This document shows, piece after piece, positions 12,731 through 25,000 of a stretch of DNA of 64,000 nt. This DNA is from Schistosoma mansoni. Its lineage: Eukaryota; Platyhelminthes; Trematoda; Strigeidida; Schistosomatidae. Position 1 is the first letter of the stretch. Each line of letters begins with the position of its first letter. Location of the stretch: contig NC_031496.1 in assembly GCF_000237925.1 (NCBI RefSeq), positions 11,805,428 to 11,869,427 on the forward strand, written 5' to 3'. The notes under the pieces were generated by a model. It did not search any database, had not been told where the DNA came from, and saw nothing but the letters and a program-made list of their open reading frames with translations. The position numbers were made by a program, and so were the translations under genes.

Positions 12731-13189
12731 CCATCCTGAAAAAAAACGTTCGTTACAATAAGTTATTGATCATGACCAAATGTATTTCATTTGTTTATCT
12801 TCTAAATGTCATTGGTCCTGTAAATCATCATAAAGCACAAATTTAGTAGAAATCAATGATAGAATAATAAATAAATAAAATAAGACCTTTGGATTCAGAT
12901 TTACAGTTTTAACAATAAAGTAGTAACTTCTACAAAATCCCTTAAATGTTCGGTTCCATCTTTTGATAACTTAAGTCAATTTGAAATCTTTACTTCAATT
13001 GTAGTATTATAATGACATATTTTACACTTATATAAATACATTTCTTTACTCTGATAAGATTCAAATCCCAAAAAGCAAACAAACTTCTTTTCATGTCTAG
13101 TAATGAGGTTAATGACATATAGCAAAATAAGTAAAAATCAAACAAACAATTTATTTACTAAAAATGAATACATTTAGTTCATTCACAAT
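12731..13189. other. Intergenic, no feature recognised
   Basis: AT-rich sequence without exon or repeat that I can match. Confidence 0.4.
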
Positions 13190-13491
13190 GTGGTGTGGGC
13201 TACTTATATCAATATAAGTAGTATATGGTGATAGTCAGGCATAGAATGTATTTTGGCAGAAGACCGATAAGGAAAGAACAAGAACGAAGCGCAATTGATA
13301 TGAAAATACATGAAAAATGAAATTACGGAAGATGGACTGATATTTACGGAAGGAACAGTGAAGATTGAGACAATTGATTGTTATTTCGCAAATTAACTGT
13401 TTACTGTATGGTTAACAAATTTTAGTGAGATAGTTTGTAATTTGTACTTCAATACATTCGATTGTCCCCACTATTGTTCTTGTTCACTATA
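13190..13491 (-). mobile_element. Solo LTR, ~300-bp family with 4-bp target duplication
   Basis: Matches the LTRs at 43245, 45253 and 61305. On the minus strand it runs from TGTAGTGAAC-like (here TATAGTGAAC) to ACCACA. The flanking tetramers ACAA (13186-13189) and ACAG (13492-13495) differ at one base. No internal retroelement sequence adjoins. Confidence 0.7.
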
Positions 13492-14091
13492 ACAGTTCTG
13501 TTATTTACGCGCTACTTGTTAAGGTTTGTAATGAAGATGGCACGTAGTATTATGAATTTGAACTTTGTGTTTTAAACAGTGGATAAGTTATATTTTAAAG
13601 CATACTGATCTTACTTATGTAGATGGAAAATTTAAGGATATTCATGTCAATCAAAATAAAAGACAGATACATTTCTAATCTGTGGTGTATCAGAGCAGTC
13701 GCTGCTTGATCTTTTAATTCAACTATGTGTAATATCATTTTTATCAAAAATTTATCTATCAGAACTAAACAACTTTAAAATGAAGTTGTGATTTACTAGT
13801 ACAAGGTAGTACTTTCTAAGAATATTTGTTAAAGATTTGCTTAAAAATTTACTTGAGATTAGAAAGCGAAGGGATGATTTTATAGACTGATATATTCACT
13901 AGAATCTTTCTTATTTATAGGTTTAAGTGAAGTGATGGTTCAGTAATTAAAATAATTGATTTTTGCATATTGGGTTCAAACCCTACTTAATTTATTTTAT
14001 ATAAAACAACTGGTCGATATTACTAGCCTTCATACAAAATGTGTAACTAAAATCCGAGATCACTAAGTTATACTTAATTTTATATAGTTGA
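13492..14091. other. Intergenic with a possible old tRNA-like SINE at 13925-14090
   Basis: Within an otherwise featureless AT-rich stretch, 13925-14090 holds a B-box-like GGGTTCAAACCC and a downstream part similar to 2975-3180. The rest shows nothing recognisable. Confidence 0.35.
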
Positions 14092-14405
14092 GATCATGAG
14101 CCAATTGAAGCTAGACCACCATGGGAAACCTGGAATCATTGGACAGCCGTTTCGTCCTATTGTGGACGGTTGCTCAATTTCGTGGATTGGTTGAATTTAG
14201 ACATTAACACCGTTGGATGCCGGCCATCTCAGTGGTCTATCGGTTAAGTGCTCTGGCGCGAGACTGGTAGGTCCTGGGTTCGAATCTCGTGAGGCGGGAT
14301 CGTGGATGCGCACTGCTGAGGAATCCCACAATCAAACGAAACGGCGGTCCAGTGTTTTCAGGTTTTCCATGGTGGTCTAGCTTCAATCCTTATTGGTTAG
14401 TAAAT
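14092..14405 (+). repeat. Family A ribozyme repeat, snap-back form
   Basis: Positions 14092-14166 are the tail and part of the hammerhead in minus orientation. They are followed at once, from about 14167, by a plus-strand head, A box, B box (GGTTCGAATCTC, about 14278), hammerhead and tail. The two tail parts can pair with each other. Confidence 0.8.
14310..14355 (+). ncRNA. Hammerhead ribozyme relic
   Basis: Stem I GCACTG/CAGTGT and the CTGAGGA and GAA core are kept, but stem II is destroyed (ATCC against AAAC) and the first stem II G is lost. Probably inactive. Confidence 0.6.
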
Positions 14406-16120
14406 ACAAATGACAAAATCAAATTGTTTGAATGGGAATCATTTGATAAAATATATTTCCCATCTTTTATAGATTTTATATATTTAGTAATCAACATTAA
14501 TAATAGTGCATTATTTTTGTTTCAGTATTTTGTTGTCATGGCTGATATCAGTTGTAAATAATTGAAGAAATCAATTGTTTATCAAATAACTTTTCTAAAT
14601 TTATAGTATTTTAACAGTCAACCAAGAAAGAGTTAAAATTTGCACAAACTGTTTAAGTTAAAGGTTGATTAAAAATTATTAATATCGATCAGCTGTGTAG
14701 TATTATTACACCTGGTTGCTATGTGAAGGAGAGATTTGGATCTAACGGAATTTATTTTTTCCACCTATTCAATCAAATAACTTGCAACTCGAATAGTTTG
14801 GTGATAACAGCTTCAATTATGGCTGCGCATTTGAATATCCCATAACTATTGGTTTTCTGAGATTTTAAAGCAATGTTTCTCTGAAGAGTAACAGCTAACT
14901 GTTATATCTAGAGCTTAGATTTTTAATATATTGCGTATTACTTGAGCACTCGAACGCTAGAACGCTCCCAAGTCGCAAATGAGAAGACAGAAGACAAGTG
15001 AAAGGAATGCTATTCCAAACAGTGTCAATCGCAATACAAAACTGTCAGATATTTATACTTTTTTGTATAAACAAAATCATCATTATAGTCCTCTAATCTG
15101 CGTACAGGTGGTTATTAGCATTTGTTCAATAAGGAAGCAACACGTAGAGATTCTGGCATATCTTTCCAAAAGATGATTGGATGGAATATCTTCTTGGTAT
15201 CAAATATATCTGGAGATAACGATACGGAAGTCAAACATAATACATGAACGGACAACTGTTAAAGAATCTCGTCGATGAAAATATTGTGAGAGCTCTCCAT
15301 TTACTCTATATGAAGGCAACTTGTTGAGTATACAGCGGCGAAAAGTCTTCAACGCATTATCCTTCTCGCTAGCTAGTTTTGAAATATTCTACTAATCGCT
15401 TCTAACCAACAGCTTACAGAACGATATAGTGCACAGGATATCAGTTCACTTAAACTAGTACGTACATCGTAACTCAACTTTTGGTACTACCCATTGGAAG
15501 ATTAGTGTGTTGATGGCAAATATAGTTAGCTGGAGCTTACCGAAGATATTTAAATAAGCTAGTGAATAATCAGATATGTGCTACCAGTACATGAAATGTT
15601 TTTGCCACGATTGATGCATATCAATCAATAGGTCATACCCACAATTAAGCGAAAGATTATACAATATCTTAGTCACAAATGTTCATAAAAGGGAAAATAT
15701 TTCCAATCTAATAGTTTCTTATTTATGTGTTTGTTTCAAAATTCTACCCAAAAGTAAAAGCCAGAGAATTTTGGCACAACAATTTACCATAACTTATTTG
15801 GTTTATCTTTGATTGGCTAGTCAAAAATGGTTTATCGATTTGAAATTGGTACAATTACCTAAGACTATCACTATCACCTTGTACTCGATTGGTTAACTTT
15901 CACAATTAGGGGAAGAATATTCCAAAATGTAAAAGTAGCACATTTCCGTCCATATTTTATCCCCTAATAAATACATAGGGACACAAAAATACTAATTAAC
16001 CAATCCAAATATTACATTAGTTACACTATTCTTCAGTTAACTAATATTATCAGTGTAGGGATTCGAATAAAATCGATCAATCAATTAGTTGAAAGACATA
16101 TTTTCTATTTTTCACACATA
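14406..16120. other. Intergenic, upstream of the myosin light chain gene
   Basis: AT-rich with scattered short frames and no recognisable exon or repeat. It should contain the distal promoter of the gene starting at 16209. Confidence 0.4.
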
Positions 16121-16140
16121 TCTAGTATTATATACAGTTT
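16121..16140 (+). promoter_or_regulatory. Possible TATA element of the myosin light chain gene
   Basis: A TATTATATAC stretch lies about 80 bases before the start codon and is followed by a pyrimidine-rich leader. The position is plausible for a short 5' UTR, but in this AT-rich background the match has little weight. Confidence 0.3.
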
Positions 16141-16208
16141 TCAGTTAGTTGATTTCACAGTTCACTGAATTGTTCTTTATTGTATTCCACTTTCTTACTT
16201 AAATAATC

Positions 16209-19200
16209 ATGGTAAGTTATACAATACATATTCTACAACTTCATATTTAATTTAATTTAACATATTATTAGCCAGTATAATTCTGTTCACTCTGTAATTT
16301 TGTCTGTTTTAGAGCTCATTATCCAAAGCTGAAATCGAAGGTAAGTAATTGGTTATACATTTTTTTCAACTATAAGCATAATCAGAAGGGGTTTTGTGGA
16401 GATTTCAGTATTTTCATAGTTGAAATCATGAGTCAATTGAAGCTAGAAGCTTCCAGGTTTTCCATGGTGGTCTAGCTTCAATAGACTCATGATTTCAACT
16501 ATGAATATAAACATAATCTCCGAAGATTGTTATTAGTGATAGCTCTGTTAATTAAGTTCATCATTATGTTACTTTTTTAAAATAACTTATAGATATTCGA
16601 GAAGTTTTCGACTTATTCGATTTTTGGGATGGTCGAGATGGTATGATTGATGCAGTGAAAGTTGGTGATCTACTTCGATGCAGTGGAATAAATCCAACTA
16701 TTGCATTAACAGTAAAACATGGAGCTACTATAAAACAAGGTTAGGCACAATTTTTATCTTATGAATTTTATTTATTTATGTTGGGGACATTTTATAAATG
16801 TTTATCTCATCTAACAAACTGGAAACTTGTGACTTAACTTTTACACGTGATATACAATTATAATAAACCGGTTGTAGTTTTAAATATAACGTAGGCACTA
16901 CATAATGTCGGTTTCTCAATGAAAAATTGATTCCTAAAATTCTAAACTTGTTGTGCGTCACACAATATCTCGAAAAATGTTAAACGTGTTGTGTTCTCTG
17001 AACTAGATGGTATAGTTACTAAGCTTTCATAGTTTATCTGGACAGCTCCACAGCCTACTTCACACAGAAGTGAGCTGGTGTACTTTCTTAATGTTACCAT
17101 ACTATAAAAGTTTTATTTATAAATCCTTACACACGCCTAAGTGTACTAATCATTTGATACTCCCACACATTGAGTATTCTTAATGGAGGAAAATGGTACA
17201 AATATCCTATCTAATAACCTCTTAAAGGCATACATGTGATTTAAATGTCTTAATCTCCTGAAGTGTAAATTACACATGGAGAAGAGAATATTCTATTTGT
17301 TGCTATATGAAAACATCTCATACTACAATTTAAATATTATGTGATCAATTTTATTTGATATTTATTTAATGGTTTGTTTATCAATGAACTCAACGAATCT
17401 TAGTTCAGTATTTAGTCAATAGGTATTATATTCAATCACGTCATAGACTTAGTAATTCAAATATTGACACATGAAACTACCCATCTGTTTGTAACTCGAG
17501 ACATAATAGGTATGTCGTTGAAGTTTCAACGCCGATAGCAAGATGCATTTTTTCACAGAAATAATACCTTTGCATCGGTAACAACATTTTGGCAATTATA
17601 AATTAGCATATTTTAACTATACAGTAGCCTGATTGACCAGTCATCTTGAATGAAAAAGATTTTCTAAAGTTCTCCAATCCTGAAAGATAATTCAATGAGT
17701 GCTATCATAGATTTGTGATTATAGTCTTTATGTTTCAAATGTAGTAGGATTCAGTTTTGAATCACAATCAGCTGTAAACAGCCAGTTAATATTGCCCTCT
17801 ATTATATGATAAACAGGCGTGATTCTTGCTAAAATGCGTGTTTATTACTTATCTATTTATTGACTGTCACAGTTTTGAATACTTAGTTTCCGATGGGGCT
17901 AAATTAAATTAATTTTTACTGTAAAAAGTATTCTATGTAATGTGACTTTGTATGCCATAGTTAGTAAATCTGAGTAAAATTATGGGATAATAGTGTGTTT
18001 TCTATTTTACGACTTCTATAGAAGAATTACATTTCAGATGAAACAAGCTGAAACATACTACTTAAATCAAACTTTTATTGATTATTTCATAAGTAAATAA
18101 ATGAGCGAGATGAGAATTCACGATATGTATTTTTTCAGTACGGGGTCGTGGAGATTGTTGAGTTTTATTGAAATCATCAGCCGATCTTAGACCACAATTG
18201 AAAACCTGGAAACACTAAATGGTCACTTGGTCTAAGCATGGGACTTCTCAGCAATGCACACTTACGGTTCTTCTTGCGGGATTCAAGTTAATTTTACTCA
18301 TTTAAGATGGTTTCAGAGTTTCATAATAAAATACTTGGTTATAACATGGCACAGAAAAGCTACCGTTAACAATTTTAACTGCTAAACAAAGTGATCAATA
18401 CTGTTCAACAATATAACTGGTTTCAATGATTTTATCAGCTTAAGGAATTACTTTGTAAGTAAATGTCTGTCAGAGAATTTTTCTCAAGAGGTAGAACATC
18501 TATCCTAACTTTTATTTATTTAACATTACTCAGTACTAGAGTGGAATACAAACTATTCATGGTTACTTGATAAGGTGATAAACCCAAGATTGTTCTTTAA
18601 TTTTGGGACAAATATACGTGGCATGATGTTAATGAGACTTATGGCTTCTCATTTTACAGGGATTCTCAACTAATGCTTTGACAAATAATTTTAATTTTAA
18701 CTCTGTCTAGATATGTTTATTCATTCTTATTGTTATTACACGCAGTACTCTGATGGTACACTTGCAAATATGTATTTATAACTTACAATCTAAAATTATC
18801 TGAGTGGTTTCGAAGTCTAAATATTCAACGAAGTCCTAGTTGATTTTGTTTTTATCCTGTGGCATGTCAAATTCCATGTTAGAAAATATTTTGATTATTT
18901 TTGGTAAAATTTGTTTGGTAATTAACAATAAATGAAATACAGTTATATTTCCATATTCTTTATTACAGGGGAAAAGCAATACAAATTCGATGAGTTTCTT
19001 CCTTGTTATGAAGCTATACTTAAAGAGAAAGAAACTGGCACCTATGCTGATTATATGGAAGCTTTTAAAACATTCGATCGTGAAGGACAAGGATTTATTT
19101 CAGCTGCTGAAATGAGACATGTTTTAACAGGTTATGGTTAGTTTAATTTGATAGTTATATATATATTTATTTCATTTGTTTAATTACAGGTGAACGTCTT

Positions 19201-20192
19201 GAAGATCCAGAAGTGGATGCTATTTTGAAATTTATTGATTTACGTGAAGATCTGGACGGAAATATCAAATATGAAGGTCAGTGTTTGAAACTTTATTTGG
19301 TTTTAAGTGATCTAATTACTAAGTTGAACGTTTGAGTTGTACAAAGTGATTGTAATTTTCAAAAATTACACCTGTCATGACTCAGCTTTTATCGTTCATC
19401 AATAACAAAAGTGATTGATAGCATGATTAAGGGACAGCAAGTTATTATTGAGAATATTAACTTTCCTATTATTGCAGATTACCATCTGTAAAAGGATCAT
19501 GCATACAATCTTAGAGTTATTTGGTAAATGCTTTACAATCGATTTACTTCCTGATATTCATTGACCAGTTGCTTAGTGTTATAGTACATACTTCTAGCAG
19601 TTTCCACAAGTTTTCCTTCTTACTTTTGCTTTATTATGGTATCGTAGTTTACATATGTTTAATGTAATTACAAGAATTCTATCTCTACGAAACAAGCACT
19701 ATTTTGTTTTTTATAACTAACTATCGTTAGAATATAAGAATTTCCGTCTAAATTAGAGCGAATAGTTTCACAGTATTTGGGTGCCGAATTGATGTAAGAC
19801 ATTAAATAGGAATAATATATTTGTAAAATCTCAGCGAATGAATTTGAAGTAAATCTAACGTTTCGCCTGGCAATCTGGTCCAAGCTTTTTCAAGGAAATA
19901 TAATCAAACATCAAAATTATGGAATATAAATAGGTACATAGTTAGTTAAGAGATGACAGTAAATCAATGGGAAGTTATTTACTTCGATTTATTAGCTGTT
20001 ATATGTAAATGTCACTGAATGTTCTACCTGAGAAATGAAATATAAATCTCACGTTTCATCATTTTACAAGTTGTGTTTATACTCTGTTGACTAATGAATA
20101 AGATATCCAAATACAGAACTGATCGATTTTTCTTTTTTCGTTTTTTGTCTACAGAATTAATCAAGAAAGTTTTGGCTGGTCCTTCCAAGTAA
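16209..20192 (+). CDS. Myosin essential (alkali) light chain, complete, six exons
   Basis: Exons: 16209-16211 (only the ATG), 16313-16340, 16593-16739, 18969-19136, 19190-19276, 20155-20192 (TAA). Five GT-AG introns, all later ones in phase 1, give 156 aa, the normal size for an essential light chain. The protein has EF-hand-like units: loop 20-31 ([12 protein letters not shown]), loop 96-107 ([12 protein letters not shown], nearest to a working site, followed by [13 protein letters not shown], typical of the family) and a degenerate loop 134-145. The segment [12 protein letters not shown] (65-76) is also characteristic. The family binds the IQ motif of the myosin heavy-chain neck and stiffens the lever arm in muscle; calcium binding is usually lost, in line with the imperfect loops. 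The 2.2-kb third intron and the 252-base second intron hold family A repeats. Troponin C or calmodulin are less likely given the length and loop decay. Confidence 0.92.
16383..16540. repeat. Family A tail-only snap-back (hairpin) repeat in intron 2
   Basis: The minus-orientation tail (16383-16447) joins directly to a plus-orientation tail (16448-16540) with almost no spacer, giving an inverted repeat with arms of about 60 bases. The tRNA-like head and ribozyme are absent. It lies inside an intron of the myosin light chain gene. Confidence 0.75.
16740..18968 (+). other. Intron 3 of the myosin light chain gene
   Basis: 2229-base intron, GT...CAG. Apart from a decayed family A repeat near its middle-right it holds no recognisable element. 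The 84-residue reverse frame at 18836-19090 only mirrors exon 4 and intron DNA. Confidence 0.7.
18165..18290 (-). repeat. Family A ribozyme repeat, heavily decayed
   Basis: On the minus strand traces of the B box, a broken hammerhead and the first part of the tail can be followed, with many substitutions. It is one of the oldest copies here. Confidence 0.6.
19277..20154 (+). other. Intron 5 of the myosin light chain gene
   Basis: 878 bases, donor GTCAGT and acceptor TCTACAG after a T-rich tract. No repeat or open exon was recognised. Confidence 0.7.
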
Positions 20193-20620
20193 AAGAAACA
20201 TGAAATTAAACATTTTCCTTGAAAAAATTTTTTTTTCTGGAGAACATTTTTTCCTGTGTTCTTTCTTTCTATGTTGAATCTTGAGAAAAGAAAGGTTTGA
20301 TTATGAACTTGATAAATTAACCATTTTTCAGTTTTCACAATTCCATGAATCCTAATCTAATGAAGTTTTATGTGAAACAAAAGTAGACCAAAAGATGTGG
20401 CTTTCGATTTTTTTTTTAATCTTGTTTGCTTTTTTTCTAATCTGATCATTACATCTTTACAGGCATATTTGTATGCTTTACTACCTACCTATTCACTCAT
20501 TCACCATTATGCATGAATATATACAACAAATGATTATGTATGTTTGTGTAATTAATCATTCAGCTTTAATTTCAATCAGGTTTCCTCATTTACTACTTCC
20601 TTATAAATGCTCATTTTAAC

Positions 20621-20626
20621 AATAAA
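20621..20626 (+). terminator. Candidate poly(A) signal of the myosin light chain gene
   Basis: First AATAAA on the coding strand after the stop, 429 bases downstream of it. Confidence 0.4.
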
Positions 20627-21714
20627 TTAGATTTATAAAACATTTTATCTAATATACACCATAAAAAACATACATGTTCAGCTTTCTTTATGAACCTTTA
20701 TCAAAATCCCATTAAATGAAACATTTACCCCTAACATGTATTCTATAAGTCTTCTGATTTATTATGATTGTATAAAAATATAAGGCAGTAACTGATAAGA
20801 CCATGGGCTAGGTCTTTAATTGTCTTTGATTTGTTGAAATATCAACAGTACCAAGATTAAGGCGACTTCGAGAAATATAAACTTAGTTTTATGATGAATA
20901 TAAATCAGTTGGACTATTTAACAAAGCTTATCGAACTCAGAGTAAGAATTGCTTCTCGTTCAAGATAACATAGTGATATATTATAAAATGACAGTGAAAT
21001 TTGTATAGTAATAAACTCGACTTGTACAATTAGTAAATGTAACGCTCTTAAATAAGTTATTATTATTTATTATTTGAACACATAAATATTGATACAAAGG
21101 GGCACCAGATATATATGCGCCACACAAAAAATTGTCATTTCATTTAATTGTGTGAGGGCTATGATACTGCCCAGACTGTAGCAGGTGGTTTTCTTAGGAA
21201 GCCAAACCCCGAGCCTTCGACGTAAAGGTCTAATCCACAGGGCAGTGGAGCCTCGTAAGGAGATGCAGTCCACTCTCGGCCGTACCAGGGCATTTGGGGG
21301 CTTGAATAAGTACAGATCCATAGACTCGCGGGACACAATTTTCGTGAGTTTAATCTTACTAGTTTATACTGACAGGAATTATTTAAGGTGTTCGAATCGT
21401 GACTCAGTTAATCATTATGATTCTGAAAACTTCTGTTTAAGATAATTAAAACGTGAGTGAGGTAATAAAATCTCTTTTGTACAATCGATATGACTTCAGA
21501 AGTTGGTTTTGAAAACTTTTGATTTTCCGGATCAGAAAAACAATAGTTTACATTAAAAGATTTGTATGAATTTCAAGTTAGGTAATTAGTATTAATATTG
21601 AGTAACTTCATCTTTCAGTAGTGAAGTTTCACATTTAATTATAAAAATTATTAGATCAATGTGTCACGGATACTTTATACGGTTTTCAATGAGGTCGAAA
21701 GACAAGAATAAAAG
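20627..21714. other. Intergenic with a GC-richer unclassified block at about 21160-21340
   Basis: Mostly AT-rich. The block at about 21160-21340 is clearly richer in G and C ('ccaaaccccgagcc', 'gcagtccactctcggccg') and is open on both strands. It looks like part of a dispersed repeat, but it does not match any other sequence in the window and contains no motif I recognise. Confidence 0.4.
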
Positions 21715-22020
21715 ATATACAATCAGTACTCAGTAGTTAAGTGGATAACGCTATGGCGTTTGAAGCGAACGGTACTGGGTTCGAGTCACAGAGTGAACAT
21801 CAAATCTGAGATGCAGGTACATCTAGCTGACGAGTCCCAAATAGGATGGAACACGCGTCCTGGATTCTACTACTAGCCACTATCCATCTTTGCTTATAAA
21901 GCTTGTGACTTTAAGCAATATCGAGGTAGTCCGCATAGCATGCACATATGCCAACAAGAGACTGATCAGTTGAGGTCCTACATAACGATGGGAAGATACA
22001 AGTAAACAACACCAAGTGAA
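21715..22020 (+). repeat. Family B ribozyme repeat (Sm-alpha type), near full-length
   Basis: Order: A-box-like TAGTTAAGTGG (about 21734), B box GGTACTGGGTTCGAGTC (21771-21787), decayed hammerhead, then the family B tail ending in 'caccaagtgaatt' at about 22015-22022. It matches other copies at 28497-28663, 32285-32905, 41855-42090 and 48418-48556. Confidence 0.85.
21821..21865 (+). ncRNA. Hammerhead ribozyme relic (family B)
   Basis: Core half CTGACGA is present. Stem I ATCTAG/CTGGAT has one wobble, and stem III CACG/GCGT-like remains. The second core half reads GGATGGAAC instead of GGACGAAAC, so a conserved core adenine and the stem II closing pair are changed. Inactive by inspection. Confidence 0.65.
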
Positions 22021-23103
22021 TTTAGGATCAAATAAAGTTTTGTGTCCATGAAAACCGAAAGAATAAACAAAAATTATATTCATGTGTAGTACTTGTTTAT
22101 ACACTAAAGATAAATACTTTAGGAATAAAAATCACTTCCAGTTTATCAGGAACTAAGGATAACGATATTCTTTCGATATGTTGTATCATGAAACTTCTTT
22201 AACCTATATTTTGTGCTTTGAGAATTACATCTAATAGAACTACTAATCATACTACTATTTTTATTATTACTTAAATGGATAGTGAGATTTCTCGATAAAC
22301 AAGTAAAATTATAAATTCACTTGAATTATACGCTAAAATATTGATTCAATGAAATATCTAATCGCATACAAATCGCTGTTAAATTATAATCTTCTCCAAG
22401 CACTTATTGCATGGGGAGAGAGATAGGATATTTTATTTCTGCAATGTAATATCAGAGAATTAGGCAATATATCACGTATCGGATTGTAACATACAAATAC
22501 ATAAGAGTTGAACATTCGCATGAAAAAAATGAAGGAAAGCAGTATCTTAAAACCAGACTCAAAAGTCAGGAAGTTAAGTTGCGACTCAGATTAAAAATTC
22601 ACTTAATAGTTTACTACGCACTGTCAAAGTTGTCTGTCAAAGTAATTTTCAGAGAAAAGTATTTACAAATTCCATATTTCCTGGTGATGATCACTTAGTG
22701 AGCTTTGATGATAGGTGCTTCAAGGAAATTTACAAGGATCCCTAAACTTAGGTATTGTGTTTATACTGATTTTTCAGGAGAACATATCTCCAATCCTGAG
22801 ATATACATTGTTCCCGTGGGATTTAAACTGGTGTTGTGCTCTGCACTACTTACGCAGACAGACATAAGCAGTATTTAGTGGGGATTGGAAGTAGAACGCT
22901 TACCAGCAGAAGAGTGAACTAAAGAGAAGAGGAAGAAAAACGAAGAGAAATTGGAGTAAAAACAAGATCTGAAGAATGATGAATTGTGTAGAGGACAACT
23001 GGAGGAAGATATACAAATGATGTATTTAATGTATGATTTTCATATTTCACAAAACTAGTGTTTGTGTTATAACGTATAGACTCGTAATTATATATATGAA
23101 CGT
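22021..23103. other. Intergenic, no feature recognised
   Basis: AT-rich, with no exon or repeat matched elsewhere in the window. Confidence 0.4.
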
Positions 23104-23481
23104 GCAATTAGAGAGGAGTGAATTTTACTGATCGGACGCAAATGATACTTGAAATCGTACGAGCAGTCTTGATTGAGTATCGGCCCTGCTATCTGCTTAG
23201 CCCAGCCAGTTGAGTCCAGAACACAAATAACAGCCTCGGCAATATGAATCATTATTTACAAACACACTGGGTTTTTATACAAACCAAAGTAATCAATAAA
23301 CTGATTATAACTCAAGAATCGTATGATAATAAGTCAAGGTCAAAATAAAGCTAATGATAAGAGAAATACGAATATGAATAGTTCAGTTACGTAATAATTG
23401 TACAATAGGAAATAGGCATATTACATTGATCCATAAATAGACCTCAAAGTTACCATTCGTAATTCACCGGGGGATATAACA
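23104..23481 (-). mobile_element. Truncated solo LTR of the 518-bp family
   Basis: Matches 11246-11716 in the same orientation, ending at the same ATATAACA terminus (23481). About 45 bases of one end and some internal segments are missing. It keeps the TATA region on the minus strand. Confidence 0.7.
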
Positions 23482-24217
23482 GTTTGATTTTGATATTGAA
23501 CAGTAGTTGGTCTGCCGTACATGAGTTTCGTTTACTACAGTGTCACTTAGTACAAATGTCAGTGATGTTACCGTTGACCGAATGATCCGGGATCGATGAT
23601 TTAAATTCATTGATCAATTAACACTAACCGACATGCATCATTCTTAATTTTCCGTACTGACAGATATCCATTGATCGATTTGCATTGTGGTCAACTAACA
23701 AAACACCTTTATACCCTGTATAGCATATACAAATGCTAGTGGGTTGAAGATAACCATCAAGACTAAACAAGTACGAAATTGATTTAGCACTTAGTAATCA
23801 ATCAACTTTTAAAACTTCCAGTTTTGCATCAAGTGGTTTATTATTTAGTGTTTGATTTTCGAATACTTTTAAATAATTTCAGTATTGGTAGCTACAATAC
23901 TCTTCAAAACATACTATTTACCTGTTGAGCTATTAAAAAATTGAAAACTTAAACATTTGCAATATTTCAATCCAATATCATAATCTTAACGGTAAGAAAT
24001 CACGGGGTAAAAGGAGAAATGAGTGATTTCCAAAGAAAGACAGAAGCTAACGACAAACAAAAGATTGAAAAATGATTGATGAATAAACTTGAATAAGCAG
24101 ATAAAAAAGTTCAACTATAAAAACTTTCATTCTGCTCACAAAGTACTGGATGTTAGAAGACCTATAGCAGCTCACGTACAATTGAGCTTGTTCATATCCA
24201 ATTTGGTTAGGCCTTTT
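23482..24217. other. Intergenic, no feature recognised
   Basis: AT-rich. No repeat or coding segment recognised. Confidence 0.4.
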
Positions 24218-24615
24218 TGTTAACTTATTTAACGGATAGAGTCATTCGTACAATAACAATCTATCTATACTATTGTACCTTTATTATGTACGCTTGAGCA
24301 TTGTTTACTGACTACGCATGTATTCGTTCTGCTAGCCTTGCTATTAGTCGCTTAATTGATTCAATGGTTCATTCATTTCACTTTGTATATATATGTACAT
24401 CTTAATCGTGTTTATGGACTCGCTAACTCGCTTACTCGTTGACTCGCTGACTTAATCACTCGCTTGCTCACTCGCTTGCTTTACGGCACTATTCTTTCAT
24501 GCTTGCTTAACGTGCCTGCAATTTTGGATACCTGTGCGTGGTCCAATAATAAACGCAATCAATACTTCGTATTCGCCTTCTGGTTTATACACCGTTGTGG
24601 CGTTATCGTGTAACA
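24218..24615 (+). mobile_element. Probable LTR (about 398 bp) with internal octamer-like tandem repeat
   Basis: Begins TGTTAAC and ends GTGTAACA, giving TGTTA...TAACA inverted ends. It has TATATATA near 24390 and AATAAA at 24548-24553 in the order expected for a + LTR. The bases after it (GTTATCAGGAC) weakly resemble a tRNA primer-binding site, so this could be a 5' LTR whose internal region is lost. No target duplication was found, and no second copy is in the window. Confidence 0.45.
24417..24482 (+). repeat. Degenerate ACTCGCTN tandem repeat
   Basis: About eight imperfect copies of an ACTCGCT(N) unit within the probable LTR. Confidence 0.7.
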
Positions 24616-24829
24616 GTTATCAGGACGAACAATATACGAAGTTTAAGGATAATATCGAATATCGACCGCCACAAATCATTGAAAATCTAAACGGACGTTA
24701 CATCCCTGTATAAGAATTCTGGGTGACCCATGAATCCGAACCTATCGAGAGTGCAAAAGACACCTACAAAACATGATAAGAAAATATCATACACCATCGT
24801 GGATTTATTAAACAAAGGCTTGTGCACCG

Positions 24830-25000
24830 CTAAATTCTGACTCAATAATGTAAACAATGAAAGTTCGCACATGAGAACGAAGGTCTTGGGTTCGATTCCA
24901 GGGTGCAGGATTGTGAATGCACAATGTAGACGAGCCCTGTAACAGGATGCAATAGCACTCTGTGCTTCCAAGTTTTCACTACTTATCTAATTTAGATAGG
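24830..25000 (+). repeat. tRNA-like repeat with hammerhead-like relic (third family)
   Basis: Has a B box (GGTCTTGGGTTCGATTCC, about 24883) followed at the usual spacing by a hammerhead-like layout: GCACA ... GACGAG, a CCCTG/CAGG stem, then CTGTGC and CCAAGTTTTCA. This parallels families A and B, but the core is mutated (TAGACGA, GCAA). The tail differs from both. Confidence 0.5.

Noticed and set aside
14270-14290. tRNA genes at the A/B-box sites of the repeats
   Set aside because: Only promoter-like boxes are present. No acceptor stem or full cloverleaf can be formed, and the same text recurs in repeats with insertion-site duplications.
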